The notes: generated by a model from the letters alone, not told the origin. Counted from the stretch's first letter, positions 8,612-17,997 are shown. The stretch is DNA of 64,000 nucleotides from JAWLBM01 sp041687675 (GCA_041687675.1 JAWLBM010000012.1:1-64000); one strand, 5' to 3'. A program made the numbers and translations.

Positions 8612-9264
8612 TGTTCACCGGCATCATCACCGACGTCGGCGAGGTCGCCGAGGTCCGGCGGCTCGCCTCCGGCGTGCGGCTGCGCCTCCTGACCTCCTAC
8701 GATCCGGACACCATCGCCCTCGGCGCCTCGATCGCCTGCGCCGGCGCCTGCCTCACCGCGGTCGAGGTCGGCAGCGGCGGCCGCGGCGAGCGCAACTGGT
8801 TCGAGGTGGAGGCCTCGGTCGAGACGCTGGCGAAGACCACGCTTTCCGAGTGGACCGCCGGCACCCGCGTCAACCTCGAGCGCGCGCTGCGGATCGGCGA
8901 CGAACTCGGCGGCCACATCGTCACCGGCCACGTCGACGGCGTCGCCCGCCTGGTCCGGCGCGAGGAGGTCGGCGGCATGGCGCGGCTCGTCTTCGAGGCG
9001 CCGCAGGCGTGTGCCCGCTTCATCGCCGGCAAGGGGTCGGTGACGCTCGACGGCACCTCGCTCACCGTGAACGCCGTCGACGGCGACCGCTTCGAGGTGA
9101 TGCTGATCCCGCATACGCTGGCGGTCACCACCTGGGCCGCCGCCAGCGCGGGCGACCGCGTCAACCTCGAAGTCGACATGATGGCGCGCTATGTCGCCCG
9201 CCTGACCGAGGCCGCCGCGGCGCCCGCGCCGGGGGTTCCGGGCGGAGCCGCCTATTCCGCTTGA
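8611..9264 (+). CDS. ribE: Riboflavin synthase, alpha chain
   Basis: It dismutates two 6,7-dimethyl-8-ribityllumazine molecules to riboflavin plus the pyrimidine substrate of RibH. The protein is 217 residues with the expected tandem lumazine-binding barrels. The first opens M-F-T-G-I-I-T-D-V-G-E and the second G-G-H-I-V-T-G-H-V-D-G. It overlaps ribD by one base and is followed after 54 bases by ribH. No FMN riboswitch is seen before this rib run. Confidence 0.97.
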   Translation: MFTGIITDVGEVAEVRRLASGVRLRLLTSYDPDTIALGASIACAGACLTAVEVGSGGRGERNWFEVEASVETLAKTTLSEWTAGTRVNLERALRIGDELGGHIVTGHVDGVARLVRREEVGGMARLVFEAPQACARFIAGKGSVTLDGTSLTVNAVDGDRFEVMLIPHTLAVTTWAAASAGDRVNLEVDMMARYVARLTEAAAAPAPGVPGGAAYSA

Positions 9265-9318
9265 CCGGCCGAGGGCCTTCGTGGTCTCTGCCCGGCCTGT
9301 ACTCTGAAAGGATCAGCC

Positions 9319-9771
9319 ATGGCCGCCAGGGCTCCGCATCTGCTCGTCATCGACGCGCGGTTCTACCAGGACATCGCCGACGAGCTCGTCGCCGGCGCGA
9401 GCGAGGCCATCGCAGCGGCCGGCGCCACCTTCGACCGGATCTCGGTGCCGGGCGTGCTGGAGATCCCGGCGGCGCTCGCCATGGCGCTCGACGCCGTCGA
9501 GGACGGCCTCGTCGACTACCACGGCTACGTGCTGCTCGGCTGCGTGATCCGCGGTGAGACGAGCCACTACGACATCGTCGCCAACGAGTCCGCGCGGGTG
9601 ATCATGGAACTGGTCGTGGCCGAGAGCCTGGCCCTCGGCAACGGCATCCTGACCGTCGAGAACGACGACCAGGCCTGGGCGCGGGCGCGCCGCGGCGAGA
9701 AGAACAAGGGCGCCGACGCCGCCAACGCCGCGCTCGCCATGATCCGCCTGCGCGACGCCTTCGGCGCATGA
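9319..9771 (+). CDS. ribH: 6,7-dimethyl-8-ribityllumazine synthase
   Basis: It condenses the RibD/phosphatase product with 3,4-dihydroxy-2-butanone 4-phosphate to make lumazine. It is 150 residues, normal for the family. The substrate-binding P-G-V-L-E-I-P-A and the G-C-V-I-R-G-E-T-S-H-Y segments are both intact, the latter with the catalytic His. The start has an AAAGGA ribosome site about 7 bases upstream. Its stop overlaps the nusB start by four bases (ATGA). Confidence 0.98.
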   Translation: MAARAPHLLVIDARFYQDIADELVAGASEAIAAAGATFDRISVPGVLEIPAALAMALDAVEDGLVDYHGYVLLGCVIRGETSHYDIVANESARVIMELVVAESLALGNGILTVENDDQAWARARRGEKNKGADAANAALAMIRLRDAFGA

Positions 9772-10298
9772 GGACCGCGACGCTGATGGCCGACGACCGC
9801 CGACCCCCCGCGCCGCGCCTGGCCCCGCGCCCCCCCACCCCGCGGGGGGCGGCGCGGCTCGCCGCCGTGCAGGCGCTCTACCAGATGGAGATCGGCGGCG
9901 GCGACATCCTCTCCGTGGTGAGCGAGTTCGAGGCCTTCCGCCTCGGCAAGGAGATCGACGGGATCGAGTACCGGCAGGCCGACGCGGCCTGGTTCCGCGA
10001 CATCGTCGCCGGCGTCGTCGCCGAGCAGCGCCGGCTCGACCCGCTGGTCCACACCGCCCTGGTCGAGGACTGGCCGCTGAAGCGGGTCGACGCGACGCTG
10101 CGCGCGATCCTGCGCTGCGGCACCTATGAGCTGATGAAGCGGCCGGACGTGCCCGGCCGGGTGATCATCACCGAGTACATCGACGTCGCCCGCGCCTTCT
10201 TCGAGGAGGACGAGCCGAAGATCGTCAACGGCGTGCTCGACCGCATCGCCCGCGACCTGCGCCCGGACGAGTTCCCGGCCGAGGGGGAACGGGGGTGA
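9768..10298 (+). CDS. nusB: Transcription antitermination factor NusB
   Basis: An RNA-binding helical protein that, with NusE (S10), binds boxA of rRNA leaders. It is 176 residues, somewhat longer than the E. coli protein because of an N-terminal Pro/Arg-rich extension of about 25 residues before the R-G-A-A-R-L-A-A-V-Q-A-L-Y-Q core. A later ATG at 9786 would shorten this tail. The C-terminal signature (I-I-T-E-Y-I-D-V-A, then V-N-G-V-L-D) is present. It overlaps ribH and thiL by four bases each, so ribH-nusB-thiL are coupled. Confidence 0.97.
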   Translation: MRTATLMADDRRPPAPRLAPRPPTPRGAARLAAVQALYQMEIGGGDILSVVSEFEAFRLGKEIDGIEYRQADAAWFRDIVAGVVAEQRRLDPLVHTALVEDWPLKRVDATLRAILRCGTYELMKRPDVPGRVIITEYIDVARAFFEEDEPKIVNGVLDRIARDLRPDEFPAEGERG

Positions 10299-11290
10299 GC
10301 GGCGCCGGCCGCCTGACGGAGTTCGAACTCATCGCGCGCGTCTTCGCGCCGCTCGCCGGCGAGGGCAGCTACGGGCTGGAGGACGACGCCGCCTCGCTGA
10401 CCCCGCCGGCCGGCGCCGACCTCGTCCTCACCAAGGACGCGCTGGCCGCCGGCGTCCACTTCTTCGCCGAGGACCCCTGGGACGCGGTGGCCCGCAAGGC
10501 GCTCCGCGTCAACCTCTCCGACCTCGCCGCCAAGGGCGCCGCGCCGCTCGGCTACATGATCGGCCTCGGCCTGCCGGACGACTGGCGGCTGGAGGACCTC
10601 GACGCCTTCGGACGCGGCCTCGCGGAGGACCAGCGGGCCTTCTCGATCCGGCTGATCGGCGGCGACACCATCCGCTCCATCGAGCGGCTCGTCATCTCCG
10701 TCACCGCCGTCGGCGCGGTGCCCGAGGGCCGGATGGTCCGCCGCGGCGGCGCGATGCCCGGCGACCGGATCGTGGTCACCGGCACCATCGGCGACGCCGC
10801 CCTTGGCCTGCGGCTCCGGCTCGACCCGGGCCTCGCCGACCGGCTCGGCCTCGACGAGGGGGCCCGCGGGCACCTGCTTCGCCGCTACCTGCTCCCCGAG
10901 CCGCGCCTCGCCGCCGCGGCCGCGCTGGTCGAGCACGCCTCGGCGGCGATGGACATATCCGACGGCCTCGTCGGCGACCTCGCCAAGATGGCCGCGGCCT
11001 CCGGCGTCGGCGTCGAGATCGAGGCCGGCGCGGTGCCGCTGTCGCCCGCCGCGCGGGCCGCGATCGACGCGGACCAAGCGCTGCTTGCGACCGCGCTCAC
11101 CGGGGGCGATGATTACGAGATCGCCGCCGCCGTTCCCGCCGCCGCGGTCCCGCGCTTCCTCGACGCGCTCTCGGCCGCCGGCCTTTCCGCCCGGGTGATC
11201 GGCGGGGTGAGCGCCGGGGACGGGATCCGCGTAGCGCCGCCGCCCGGACGGACGCTCGACCTCGGGGCCGGGAGCTTCGCCCATTTCTGA
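10295..11290 (+). CDS. thiL: Thiamine-monophosphate kinase
   Basis: It phosphorylates thiamine monophosphate to thiamine pyrophosphate with ATP. The 331 residues carry the PurM/ThiL fold marks: E-L-I-A-R-V-F-A-P-L at the N-terminus, G-L-E-D-D-A-A for the metal-binding Asp pair, D-A-L-A-A-G-V-H-F, L-I-G-G-D-T, M-D-I-S-D-G-L-V-G-D, and G-G-D-D-Y-E-I near the C-terminus. The start is a GTG inside the ATGA/GTGA overlap with nusB. Confidence 0.97.
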   Translation: MSGAGRLTEFELIARVFAPLAGEGSYGLEDDAASLTPPAGADLVLTKDALAAGVHFFAEDPWDAVARKALRVNLSDLAAKGAAPLGYMIGLGLPDDWRLEDLDAFGRGLAEDQRAFSIRLIGGDTIRSIERLVISVTAVGAVPEGRMVRRGGAMPGDRIVVTGTIGDAALGLRLRLDPGLADRLGLDEGARGHLLRRYLLPEPRLAAAAALVEHASAAMDISDGLVGDLAKMAAASGVGVEIEAGAVPLSPAARAAIDADQALLATALTGGDDYEIAAAVPAAAVPRFLDALSAAGLSARVIGGVSAGDGIRVAPPPGRTLDLGAGSFAHF

Positions 11291-11338
11291 CCGACCGGCG
11301 GGCCCGTCCGCCGAACCGCCGCCAAGGACCAAGTCGCC

Positions 11339-12592
11339 ATGTCCGCCATCGCCCACGACCGCCACCTGACGCCCCGGGAGGCCAAGCGCGCCGCCCTTCT
11401 GCTCGCCTCGGCGCAGGCGGTCGGCGGCTCGGTCGGGCCGATCGCGATCGGCACCGGCGGGCTCGTCGGCATCGCGCTGCTCCCGGAGGGCGACCATGCG
11501 CTGGCGACGGTGCCGGTGACGGCCTTCGTGGTCGGCTCCGCGGTCGCGTCCATCCCGGCGGCGCTGTCGATGCGGCGGATCGGCCGGCGCGCCGGCTTCA
11601 TGGCCGGCGCCACCATCGGCGCTGCGGGCGCCGCGGCCGCGGCGGCGGCCATCAATGCCGGCTCCTTCGTGTTCTTCTCGCTGGCGATGATCCTGCTCGG
11701 CGCCGCCAACGCCTTCGCCCAGCAGTACCGCTTCGCCGCCGCCGACGCCGCCGACCCGGCGTTCAAGCCGAAGGCGATCTCCTGGGTGCTGGCGGGGGGC
11801 GTGGTCACCGGCGTGCTCGGGCCGCAGATCTCGATCCACGGCCAGGCGGCGATGCCCTCGGCGCCGCTCGGCGGGCCCTACCTGCTGCTGGTCGGCCTCT
11901 TCGCCTTGACGGCGGTCATCCTGTCGCGCCTCAGGGTTCCGGCGCCCCCGCCGATCGTCGCGGGCATGGACCGCGGGCGGCCGCTCGCCGAGATCCTGCT
12001 CAGGCCGAAGTTCCTGGTGGCGCTGATGTCGGCGATCTCCTCCTACGCGCTGATGAGCTTCGTCATGACGGCGACGCCGATCGCCATGGTCGAGCATCAC
12101 CACCACCACACCGACGCGCAGCTCGCCATCCAGTGGCACGTGATCGCGATGTTCGGGCCGAGCTTCGTCACCGGGTCGCTGATCGCCCGCTTCGGCAAGC
12201 CGGCGATCGCCGCCAGCGGGCTGGTGCTGATCGCACTCGCCGCCACGGTCGCGCTCTCCGGAACCGCCATCCCCCATTTCTGGATCGCGCTGGTGCTGCT
12301 CGGCGTCGGCTGGAACTTCGGCTTCATCGCCTCGACGGCGATGGTGGCCGAGCTCTACCGACCGGAGGAGGCGTTCCGGCTGCAGGCGGTGAACGAGTTC
12401 CTGCTGTTCGGCACCGTCGCGCTCGCCTCCTTCTCCTCCGGCCGGGTGCTCGCCGGCGCCGGCTGGGAGACGGTCAACTGGATCGTGTTCCCGGTGGTGG
12501 CGGTCTGCCTCGCCCTGATCGCCCTCCAGGCCGTGTCCGAGCGGCGGGGCAGGGTTGCGACATCGGGCAACACCGGCGGGGAAATCGGCTGA
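11339..12592 (+). CDS. MFS transporter
   Basis: A 417-residue major facilitator superfamily permease with about twelve hydrophobic segments. The R-R-I-G-R-R-A-G loop between helices 2 and 3 matches the MFS signature region. A His-rich loop (E-H-H-H-H-H-T) sits near residue 255, between the two halves of the protein, and might bind metal. The substrate cannot be read from the sequence. It follows thiL by 48 bases and is conserved at this place before hppA in related genomes (from memory). Confidence 0.9.
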   Translation: MSAIAHDRHLTPREAKRAALLLASAQAVGGSVGPIAIGTGGLVGIALLPEGDHALATVPVTAFVVGSAVASIPAALSMRRIGRRAGFMAGATIGAAGAAAAAAAINAGSFVFFSLAMILLGAANAFAQQYRFAAADAADPAFKPKAISWVLAGGVVTGVLGPQISIHGQAAMPSAPLGGPYLLLVGLFALTAVILSRLRVPAPPPIVAGMDRGRPLAEILLRPKFLVALMSAISSYALMSFVMTATPIAMVEHHHHHTDAQLAIQWHVIAMFGPSFVTGSLIARFGKPAIAASGLVLIALAATVALSGTAIPHFWIALVLLGVGWNFGFIASTAMVAELYRPEEAFRLQAVNEFLLFGTVALASFSSGRVLAGAGWETVNWIVFPVVAVCLALIALQAVSERRGRVATSGNTGGEIG

Positions 12593-12621
12593 ATCCTTAT
12601 GGTTATCGCCCCTCCGCACTC

Positions 12622-12649
12622 TTGACGAAGGGCGGCGACCCGATACGGT
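12622..12649 (+). promoter_or_regulatory. Candidate sigma-70-type promoter for hppA
   Basis: TTGACG at 12622-12627 is followed after 16 bases by TACGGT at 12644-12649. The gap between the MFS gene and hppA is 196 bases, and this is the best promoter-like pair in it. The -10 is weak and the assignment is by eye. Confidence 0.3.
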
Positions 12650-12788
12650 ATGGCGCCCGGTGCGAGCTCTCTCACCGGTGCGCCGCCGCACGGATTCGCG
12701 CGGGTCCAGGGAAGGGACCCGGACGGAATGGCGGTGGACGGGGTGGACCGGCCGGCGATCGCGCCCGACCGGGCTTTCGGGAGGAACC

Positions 12789-14942
12789 ATGGCTCTCTAT
12801 CTGATCATTGCCCTCGGGCTGATTTCGATCGTCTATGGCGTATGGGCCATCCGCTCGGTCATGGCGGCCGACGCCGGGTCTGCGCGCATGCAGGAGATCG
12901 CCGGCTACGTGGCCGAAGGCGCGCAGGCCTACCTGCGGCGCCAGTACACCACCATCGGAATCGTCGGCGTCATCATCTTCGTGGTGGTCGGAATCCTGCT
13001 CGGCTGGCTGGTGGCCGTGGGCTTCGCCATCGGCGCCGTGCTCTCCGCCGTCGCCGGCTTCATCGGCATGAACGTCTCGGTGCGCGCCAACGTGCGGACC
13101 GCACAGGCCTCGATCCACTCCCTCGCCGGCGGCCTCGACATCGCCTTCAAGGCGGGCGCGGTGACCGGCATGCTGGTGGCGGGCCTGGCTCTGCTCGGGG
13201 TGGCCGTCTACTACCTCATCCTCACCGAGTACATGGGCTTCGTCACCACCGACCGCGTCGTGATCGACTCGCTCGTCGCGCTCGGGTTCGGCGCGTCGCT
13301 GATCTCCATCTTCGCCCGCCTCGGCGGCGGCATCTTCACCAAGGGCGCGGACGTCGGCGGCGACCTCGTCGGCAAGGTGGAGGCCGGCATTCCCGAGGAC
13401 GACCCGCGCAACCCGGCCACCATCGCCGACAACGTCGGCGACAACGTCGGCGACTGCGCCGGCATGGCCGCCGACCTGTTCGAGACCTACGCCGTGACGG
13501 TGGTCGCGACCATGGTGCTCGCGGCCATCTTCTGGATCGGCCAGGACGTGGTCGCCGACGTGATGGTCTATCCGCTGATGATCGGCGGCGTCTGCATCCT
13601 CGCCTCGGTGATCGGCACCTTCTTCGTCCGCCTCGGCGCCAACAACTCGATCATGGGCGCCCTCTACAAGGGCCTCTGGGCGACCACCATCCTCGCCGCC
13701 ATCGGCGTCGGCGCTGCCACGTCGCTGACCATCGGCTGGGGCCAGATCGGCGAGCCGGTGACCGGCGTCACCGTGACCGGCTGGGCGCTGTTCATCTGCG
13801 GCCTGATCGGCCTTGGCGTCACCGGCGCCATCGTCTGGATCACCGAGTACTACACCGGCATCGGCTACCGGCCGGTGACCTCGATCAGCCAGGCCTCGGT
13901 GACCGGCCACGGCACCAATGTCATCCAGGGCCTCGCCGTGTCGCTGGAGTCGACGGCGCTGCCGACGATCGTGATCGTCGTCGGCATCATCGGCACCTTC
14001 CAGCTGGCCGGCCTGTTCGGCACCGCCATCGCGGTGACCACCATGCTCGGCCTCGCCGGCATGATCGTCGCCCTCGACGCCTTCGGCCCGGTGACCGACA
14101 ACGCCGGCGGCATCGCGGAGATGGCCGGCCTGCCGAAGGAGGTGCGCCAGACCACCGACGCCCTCGACGCGGTCGGCAACACCACCAAGGCGGTCACCAA
14201 GGGCTACGCGATCGGCTCCGCCGGCCTCGGCGCGCTGGTGCTGTTCGCCGCCTACAACTACGACCTGCAGTATTTCATCGCCCAGGCCAACGCCGAGGGG
14301 TCGACCACCTACACCTACTTCCGGGGCGTCGAGACCGACTTCCAGCTCTCGAATCCCTACGTCGTGGTGGGCCTCCTGCTCGGCGGCCTCATCCCCTTCC
14401 TGTTCGGCGGCATCGCGATGACCGCCGTCGGCCGCGCCGCCGGCTCGATCGTGCAGGAGGTGCGCCGGCAGTTCCGCGAGAAGCCGGGCATTATGGAGGG
14501 CACGGACCGTCCGGACTACGGCCGGGCCGTGGACATCCTGACCCGCGCGGCGATCAAGGAGATGATCGTCCCGTCGCTGCTGCCGGTGCTGGCGCCGGTG
14601 GTGATCTTCTTCCTGGTGAACCTGATCGCCGGCAAGAGCCAGGCCTTCTCGACCGTCGGCGCGATGCTGCTCGGCGTGATCGTCACCGGCCTGTTCGTCG
14701 CCATCTCGATGACCTCGGGCGGCGGCGCCTGGGACAACGCCAAGAAGTCCTTCGAGGACGGCTTCACCGACGCGTCGGGCCAGAAGCACTTCAAGGGCTC
14801 CGAGGCGCACAAGGCGTCCGTCACCGGCGACACCGTCGGCGATCCCTACAAGGACACCGCCGGCCCGGCCGTGAATCCGGCCATCAAGATCACCAACATC
14901 GTCGCCCTGCTGCTGCTCGCCGTGCTCGCGCACAGCGCCTGA
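12789..14942 (+). CDS. hppA: Membrane-bound proton-pumping pyrophosphatase
   Basis: It couples pyrophosphate hydrolysis to proton export across the inner membrane. It has 717 residues and about 16 transmembrane helices. The pyrophosphate site is intact: the D-V-G-G-D-L-V-G-K-V-E segment (about residues 198-208), D-N-V-G-D-N-V-G-D near 220, and the C-terminal G-G-G-A-W-D-N-A-K-K. In the G-N-T-T-K-A region (about residues 463-468), Lys in place of Ala is expected for K+-independent enzymes, and the sequence reads T-T-K-A, so potassium independence is likely. The ATG at 12789 has GAGGAA upstream and gives the normal hydrophobic N-terminus. Confidence 0.98.
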   Translation: MALYLIIALGLISIVYGVWAIRSVMAADAGSARMQEIAGYVAEGAQAYLRRQYTTIGIVGVIIFVVVGILLGWLVAVGFAIGAVLSAVAGFIGMNVSVRANVRTAQASIHSLAGGLDIAFKAGAVTGMLVAGLALLGVAVYYLILTEYMGFVTTDRVVIDSLVALGFGASLISIFARLGGGIFTKGADVGGDLVGKVEAGIPEDDPRNPATIADNVGDNVGDCAGMAADLFETYAVTVVATMVLAAIFWIGQDVVADVMVYPLMIGGVCILASVIGTFFVRLGANNSIMGALYKGLWATTILAAIGVGAATSLTIGWGQIGEPVTGVTVTGWALFICGLIGLGVTGAIVWITEYYTGIGYRPVTSISQASVTGHGTNVIQGLAVSLESTALPTIVIVVGIIGTFQLAGLFGTAIAVTTMLGLAGMIVALDAFGPVTDNAGGIAEMAGLPKEVRQTTDALDAVGNTTKAVTKGYAIGSAGLGALVLFAAYNYDLQYFIAQANAEGSTTYTYFRGVETDFQLSNPYVVVGLLLGGLIPFLFGGIAMTAVGRAAGSIVQEVRRQFREKPGIMEGTDRPDYGRAVDILTRAAIKEMIVPSLLPVLAPVVIFFLVNLIAGKSQAFSTVGAMLLGVIVTGLFVAISMTSGGGAWDNAKKSFEDGFTDASGQKHFKGSEAHKASVTGDTVGDPYKDTAGPAVNPAIKITNIVALLLLAVLAHSA

Positions 14943-14963
14943 CGGCATCGAGGCGGACAAACG

Positions 14964-14998
14964 AAACGGCCGGGGCGGCGACGCCCCGGCCGTTTTCT
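14964..14998 (+). terminator. Intrinsic terminator of hppA, probably bidirectional
   Basis: A 14-bp perfect stem (14964-14977 with 14982-14995, four-base loop) begins with AAAC and ends with GTTT-T. The A and T ends allow it to serve hppA on the plus strand and bamE on the minus strand. Confidence 0.85.
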
Positions 14999-15043
14999 CG
15001 TTCCGGTCCGCTCCGCCGGGCGGTGCGCCCGGCCGCCGGCGCT

Positions 15044-15520
15044 CTAGATGTTGCTGCCGAAGGGGCCGCTGCCGCCGACGGCGCCGAGCAGCTGGGTGAT
15101 CAGGCTCACCTCCGCGCCGCCCGTGCGGGTGCGGCGGCTGATGAAGTCGAACACCTTGCCGTCCTGGAGGCCGTAGTTGGCGATCTCGCGGACGGTGCCG
15201 TCCTCGTTGAAGTAGACGGCGAGCACCCGCTGGTCGGTGATCTCGTCGCCGAACACCGGGGTCCGCTGCACGGTCTGCGAAATGTAGTAGTAGGCGTCGC
15301 CCCCGAGGGTCGAGGTGGCCGACGGGCTGCCGAGGACGAGCAGCACCTGCTCGCGCGACGAGCCGACCGGCACCTGTTCCAGCGCATTCTCGGCGAGCAC
15401 GTAGCCGTGCTGCAGGGGTGGAGGCCCGCAGGAGGCAAGGCCACCCGCTATGGCCGCCATCAGGAGGCCGGCCGCCAGCCGACCGGGCTTGATCCGCATC
15501 TCCCGTCCAAACGTCACCAT
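15044..15520 (-). CDS. bamE: Outer membrane protein assembly factor BamE
   Basis: A 158-residue lipoprotein of the SmpA/OmlA family that supports the BAM complex in outer-membrane beta-barrel insertion. The signal ends in a lipobox, L-A-S-C, at about residues 29-32. The SmpA core follows, with V-P-V-G-S-S-R-E-Q-V-L-L-V-L-G-S-P-S, typical of the family. The ATG at 15520 has an AGGAGG ribosome site. Upstream in-frame starts would bury the signal peptide. It is transcribed away from the cytochrome bc1 chaperone gene, as in many Hyphomicrobiales. Confidence 0.95.
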   Translation of the reverse strand: MVTFGREMRIKPGRLAAGLLMAAIAGGLASCGPPPLQHGYVLAENALEQVPVGSSREQVLLVLGSPSATSTLGGDAYYYISQTVQRTPVFGDEITDQRVLAVYFNEDGTVREIANYGLQDGKVFDFISRRTRTGGAEVSLITQLLGAVGGSGPFGSNI

Positions 15521-15654
15521 GGCCTCCTGACCCCTTGCCAGCCCCTGTCGCTTGGCAATCTGGTTATCGTGCGTTAGGTCACGAAGCAACTCCCATCCCG
15601 TCGCCCCGACCACGGCCGGCCGGCGGCCGCGGGTCAGCGCGAGGCGGCAGGACC

Positions 15655-16191
15655 ATGGTGTTCGGACTGTTCAGGTCGAAGGTCGACGACCGGCCCCGGC
15701 GGATCTACGCAGCCGCGGTCGCGGCGGCGCGCCGGCCGGTGTTCTACGAGAGCTTCGGCGTCCCGGACAGCGTCGAGGGGCGCATGGAGATGGTGATGCT
15801 GCACACCGGCCTCGCCGTCTCCCGCCTTTCCGCCGCGGACGGGGACCGGGACCTTGCCCGCGCCGTCTCGGAGGCCTTCTTCTCCGACATGGAGGCGAGC
15901 CTGCGCGAGATCGGCACCAGCGACCTCGGCGTGCCGAAGAAGATGAAGAAGATCGCCTCCGCCTTCTACGGCCGGCTCAAGGCCTACGAGGAGGCCGAGG
16001 ACGAGGCCGCGCTCGCCGAGGCGCTGAAGCGGAACGTGGCCGGGGAGGGGCCGGCCGACGCCCGTCCGCTCGCCGCCTACGTCCGCACCCTTGCGGCGAC
16101 GCTCCGGGAGACCGACATGAACGATCTCGCCGCGGGCCGCATCGCCTGGCCGGACCCCGACGCATTTCTTCCCAGGAGGGACCAGCCATGA
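15655..16191 (+). CDS. Ubiquinol-cytochrome c chaperone (CBP3-like)
   Basis: A 178-residue protein of the ubiquinol_cyt_C_chap family (PF03981), related to mitochondrial Cbp3, which helps mature cytochrome b of the bc1 complex. Family marks visible are F-Y-E-S-F-G-V-P-D near residues 28-36, a long helical middle with V-P-K-K-M-K-K-I-A-S-A-F-Y-G-R, and Y-V-R-T-L near the C-terminus. The ATG at 15655 gives the usual M-V-F-G-L-F start. The stop overlaps the next gene's ATG by four bases. Confidence 0.93.
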   Translation: MVFGLFRSKVDDRPRRIYAAAVAAARRPVFYESFGVPDSVEGRMEMVMLHTGLAVSRLSAADGDRDLARAVSEAFFSDMEASLREIGTSDLGVPKKMKKIASAFYGRLKAYEEAEDEAALAEALKRNVAGEGPADARPLAAYVRTLAATLRETDMNDLAAGRIAWPDPDAFLPRRDQP

Positions 16192-16730
16192 GCGACGACG
16201 CTCCCTTTCCGCTGTCGCGCCCCCAGCAGGTGGACGCGCTGCCCGCCAAGGGCGTCGAGGTCTCGATCGAGGCGACCGCCGAGGAGCGCGCGGCGCTCGC
16301 CGAGGTGCTCGACATCCTCGGCATCGACGCGCTCACCGCCCGGTTCGAGGTCAGGCCCTGGCGCCGCGAGGGCGTGAAGGTGACCGGCGTGGTCGAGGCG
16401 GACGTCCGCCAGGCCTGCGTCGTGACCCTCGAGCCGGTCGCCCAGCACGTGCGCGAGGAGGTGGGCGTCGCCTTCCACCCCGACGCACAGCCGATCGACC
16501 CGGACACCGAGATCGAGATCGACGTCGACGCCCCCGACCTCCCGGAGCCCCTCGAGCACGGCAGGATCGACCTCGGGGCGATCGCCGCCGAGCACATGGC
16601 GCTCGGCCTCGATCCCTACCCGCGCGCGCCCGGCGCGGTGTTCGAGGACATCATCGAGGACGACGGGTCGGAGGATGCGCCGGGATCGCCTTTCGCGGGC
16701 CTTTCAAGGCTGAAGGGCGGCGGCGAGTGA
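16188..16730 (+). CDS. DUF177 (YceD-like) protein
   Basis: A 180-residue acidic protein of the YceD/DUF177 family, found in most bacteria and linked in bacteria and plastids to 23S rRNA accumulation. The conserved G-V-V-E-A-D-V-R-Q-A-C-V-V-T-L-E-P-V core (about residues 64-85) includes the family's central Cys. The acidic stretch E-I-E-I-D-V-D-A-P and the D-P-Y-P-R-A-P-G-A tail are as expected. A CAGGAGGG ribosome site lies inside the end of the chaperone gene. No rpmF gene follows; plsX comes next. Confidence 0.93.
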   Translation: MSDDAPFPLSRPQQVDALPAKGVEVSIEATAEERAALAEVLDILGIDALTARFEVRPWRREGVKVTGVVEADVRQACVVTLEPVAQHVREEVGVAFHPDAQPIDPDTEIEIDVDAPDLPEPLEHGRIDLGAIAAEHMALGLDPYPRAPGAVFEDIIEDDGSEDAPGSPFAGLSRLKGGGE

Positions 16731-16862
16731 TCGGCCCGATCCTTGGTGAACAGCGGCCGGCGCCGGCCCTTTTCCAGTTGTTTCCGGCGGTCAAACGGGT
16801 ACAGTCCCGCCGCATTCGACTGAACCCGCTCGTGCCCGCCCGCGCTGTCCCGACCGAACGGA

Positions 16863-17915
16863 ATGCCTGACCAGATGATCATCGCCGTCGACGTCATGGG
16901 TGGCGACCACGGCCCCTCCGTGGTGCTGCCGGGGGCGCAACTCGCCCTGACGCGTCGGCCGGAGATCCGCTTCGCCCTCTACGGCGACGAGGGAAAGGCG
17001 CTGCCCGTCCTCGAAACGCTGCCGAGGCTCAAGGCGGCGTCGGTCTTCCATCACTGCGACGTCACCGTCGGCATGGACGAGAAGCCGAGCCAGGCGCTCC
17101 GCCATGGCCGCTGGAAGTCATCCATGTGGCGAGCGATCGAGTCGGTGAAGCAGGGCGAGGCCAGCGTCTGCGTCTCGGCCGGCAACACCGGCGCGCTGAT
17201 GGCCATGTCGAAGTTCTGCCTGCGCACGCTGCCGAACATCGAGCGCCCGGCGATCGCCGCGATCTGGCCGACGCTGCGCTCGGAGTCGATCGTGCTCGAC
17301 GTCGGCGCCACGGTCGGAGCCGACGCCCAGCAGCTGATCGATTTCGCCGTGATGGGCGGGGCGATGGCGCGGGCGCTGTTCCAGGTGGACACGGCCACCG
17401 TCGGTCTCCTCAACATCGGGGTCGAGGACGTCAAGGGCAACGAGGAGGTCCGCACCGCCGGCCAGCTCCTGCGCGAGGCGAACTTCGCCAACATCGACTA
17501 CAGGGGCTTCGTCGAGGGCGACGACATCGGCCAGGGCCGGGTGGACGTGATCGTCACCGAGGGCTTCGCCGGCAACATCGCGCTGAAGACGGCGGAGGGA
17601 ACCGCACGGCAGGTCGGCAGCTACCTCCGCGCGGCGATGAACAGAACCCTGATGGCCCGGATCGGTTACCTGTTCGCGCGCTCCGCCTTCGAGCGGCTGC
17701 GCGAGAAGATGGACCCGCGCAAGCTCAACGGCGGCGTGTTCCTCGGCCTCAACGGGATCGTGATCAAGAGCCACGGGGGCACCGACGCGGAGGGATTCGC
17801 GAGCGCCCTCGACCTCGGCTACGACATGGTCCGCAACGATCTTCTCGCCAAGATCCGCGAGGACCTGGCGAGCTACCACAGGGACCGCGCGGCCGACGAG
17901 GCGGCGGCGGACTAA
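16863..17915 (+). CDS. plsX: Phosphate acyltransferase PlsX
   Basis: It converts acyl-ACP plus phosphate into acyl-phosphate, the acyl donor for PlsY in phospholipid synthesis. It is 350 residues long. It opens I-A-V-D-V-M-G-G-D-H-G-P and carries S-A-G-N-T-G-A-L-M-A and V-T-E-G-F-A-G-N-I-A-L-K-T, the family's phosphate and acyl-chain binding segments. The ATG at 16863 is 5 codons before an in-frame ATG at 16875 that is also possible. It is followed by fabH, the standard order. Confidence 0.98.
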   Translation: MPDQMIIAVDVMGGDHGPSVVLPGAQLALTRRPEIRFALYGDEGKALPVLETLPRLKAASVFHHCDVTVGMDEKPSQALRHGRWKSSMWRAIESVKQGEASVCVSAGNTGALMAMSKFCLRTLPNIERPAIAAIWPTLRSESIVLDVGATVGADAQQLIDFAVMGGAMARALFQVDTATVGLLNIGVEDVKGNEEVRTAGQLLREANFANIDYRGFVEGDDIGQGRVDVIVTEGFAGNIALKTAEGTARQVGSYLRAAMNRTLMARIGYLFARSAFERLREKMDPRKLNGGVFLGLNGIVIKSHGGTDAEGFASALDLGYDMVRNDLLAKIREDLASYHRDRAADEAAAD

Positions 17916-17997
17916 GCCGGTCCGGGCGCGCGCCGCCCGGGCCCACGCACGGAAGATGGAGCCGCCGGCCGCCGGCGCGCTCCGGGAAAGGGACTAC

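Noticed and set aside
7359..9318. FMN riboswitch in the rib genes
   Set aside because: No RFN-type conserved elements are visible before ribD, ribE or ribH; the genes are coupled or closely spaced.
10124..12790. Very long minus-strand frame opposite nusB-thiL-MFS
   Set aside because: It runs antisense to well-recognised genes and its translation is His/Arg/Gly/Glu-rich with no family. It is a GC-bias artefact.
12672..14960. Long minus-strand frame opposite hppA
   Set aside because: A composition artefact of the pyrophosphatase gene; Asp/His/Gly-rich and unconserved.
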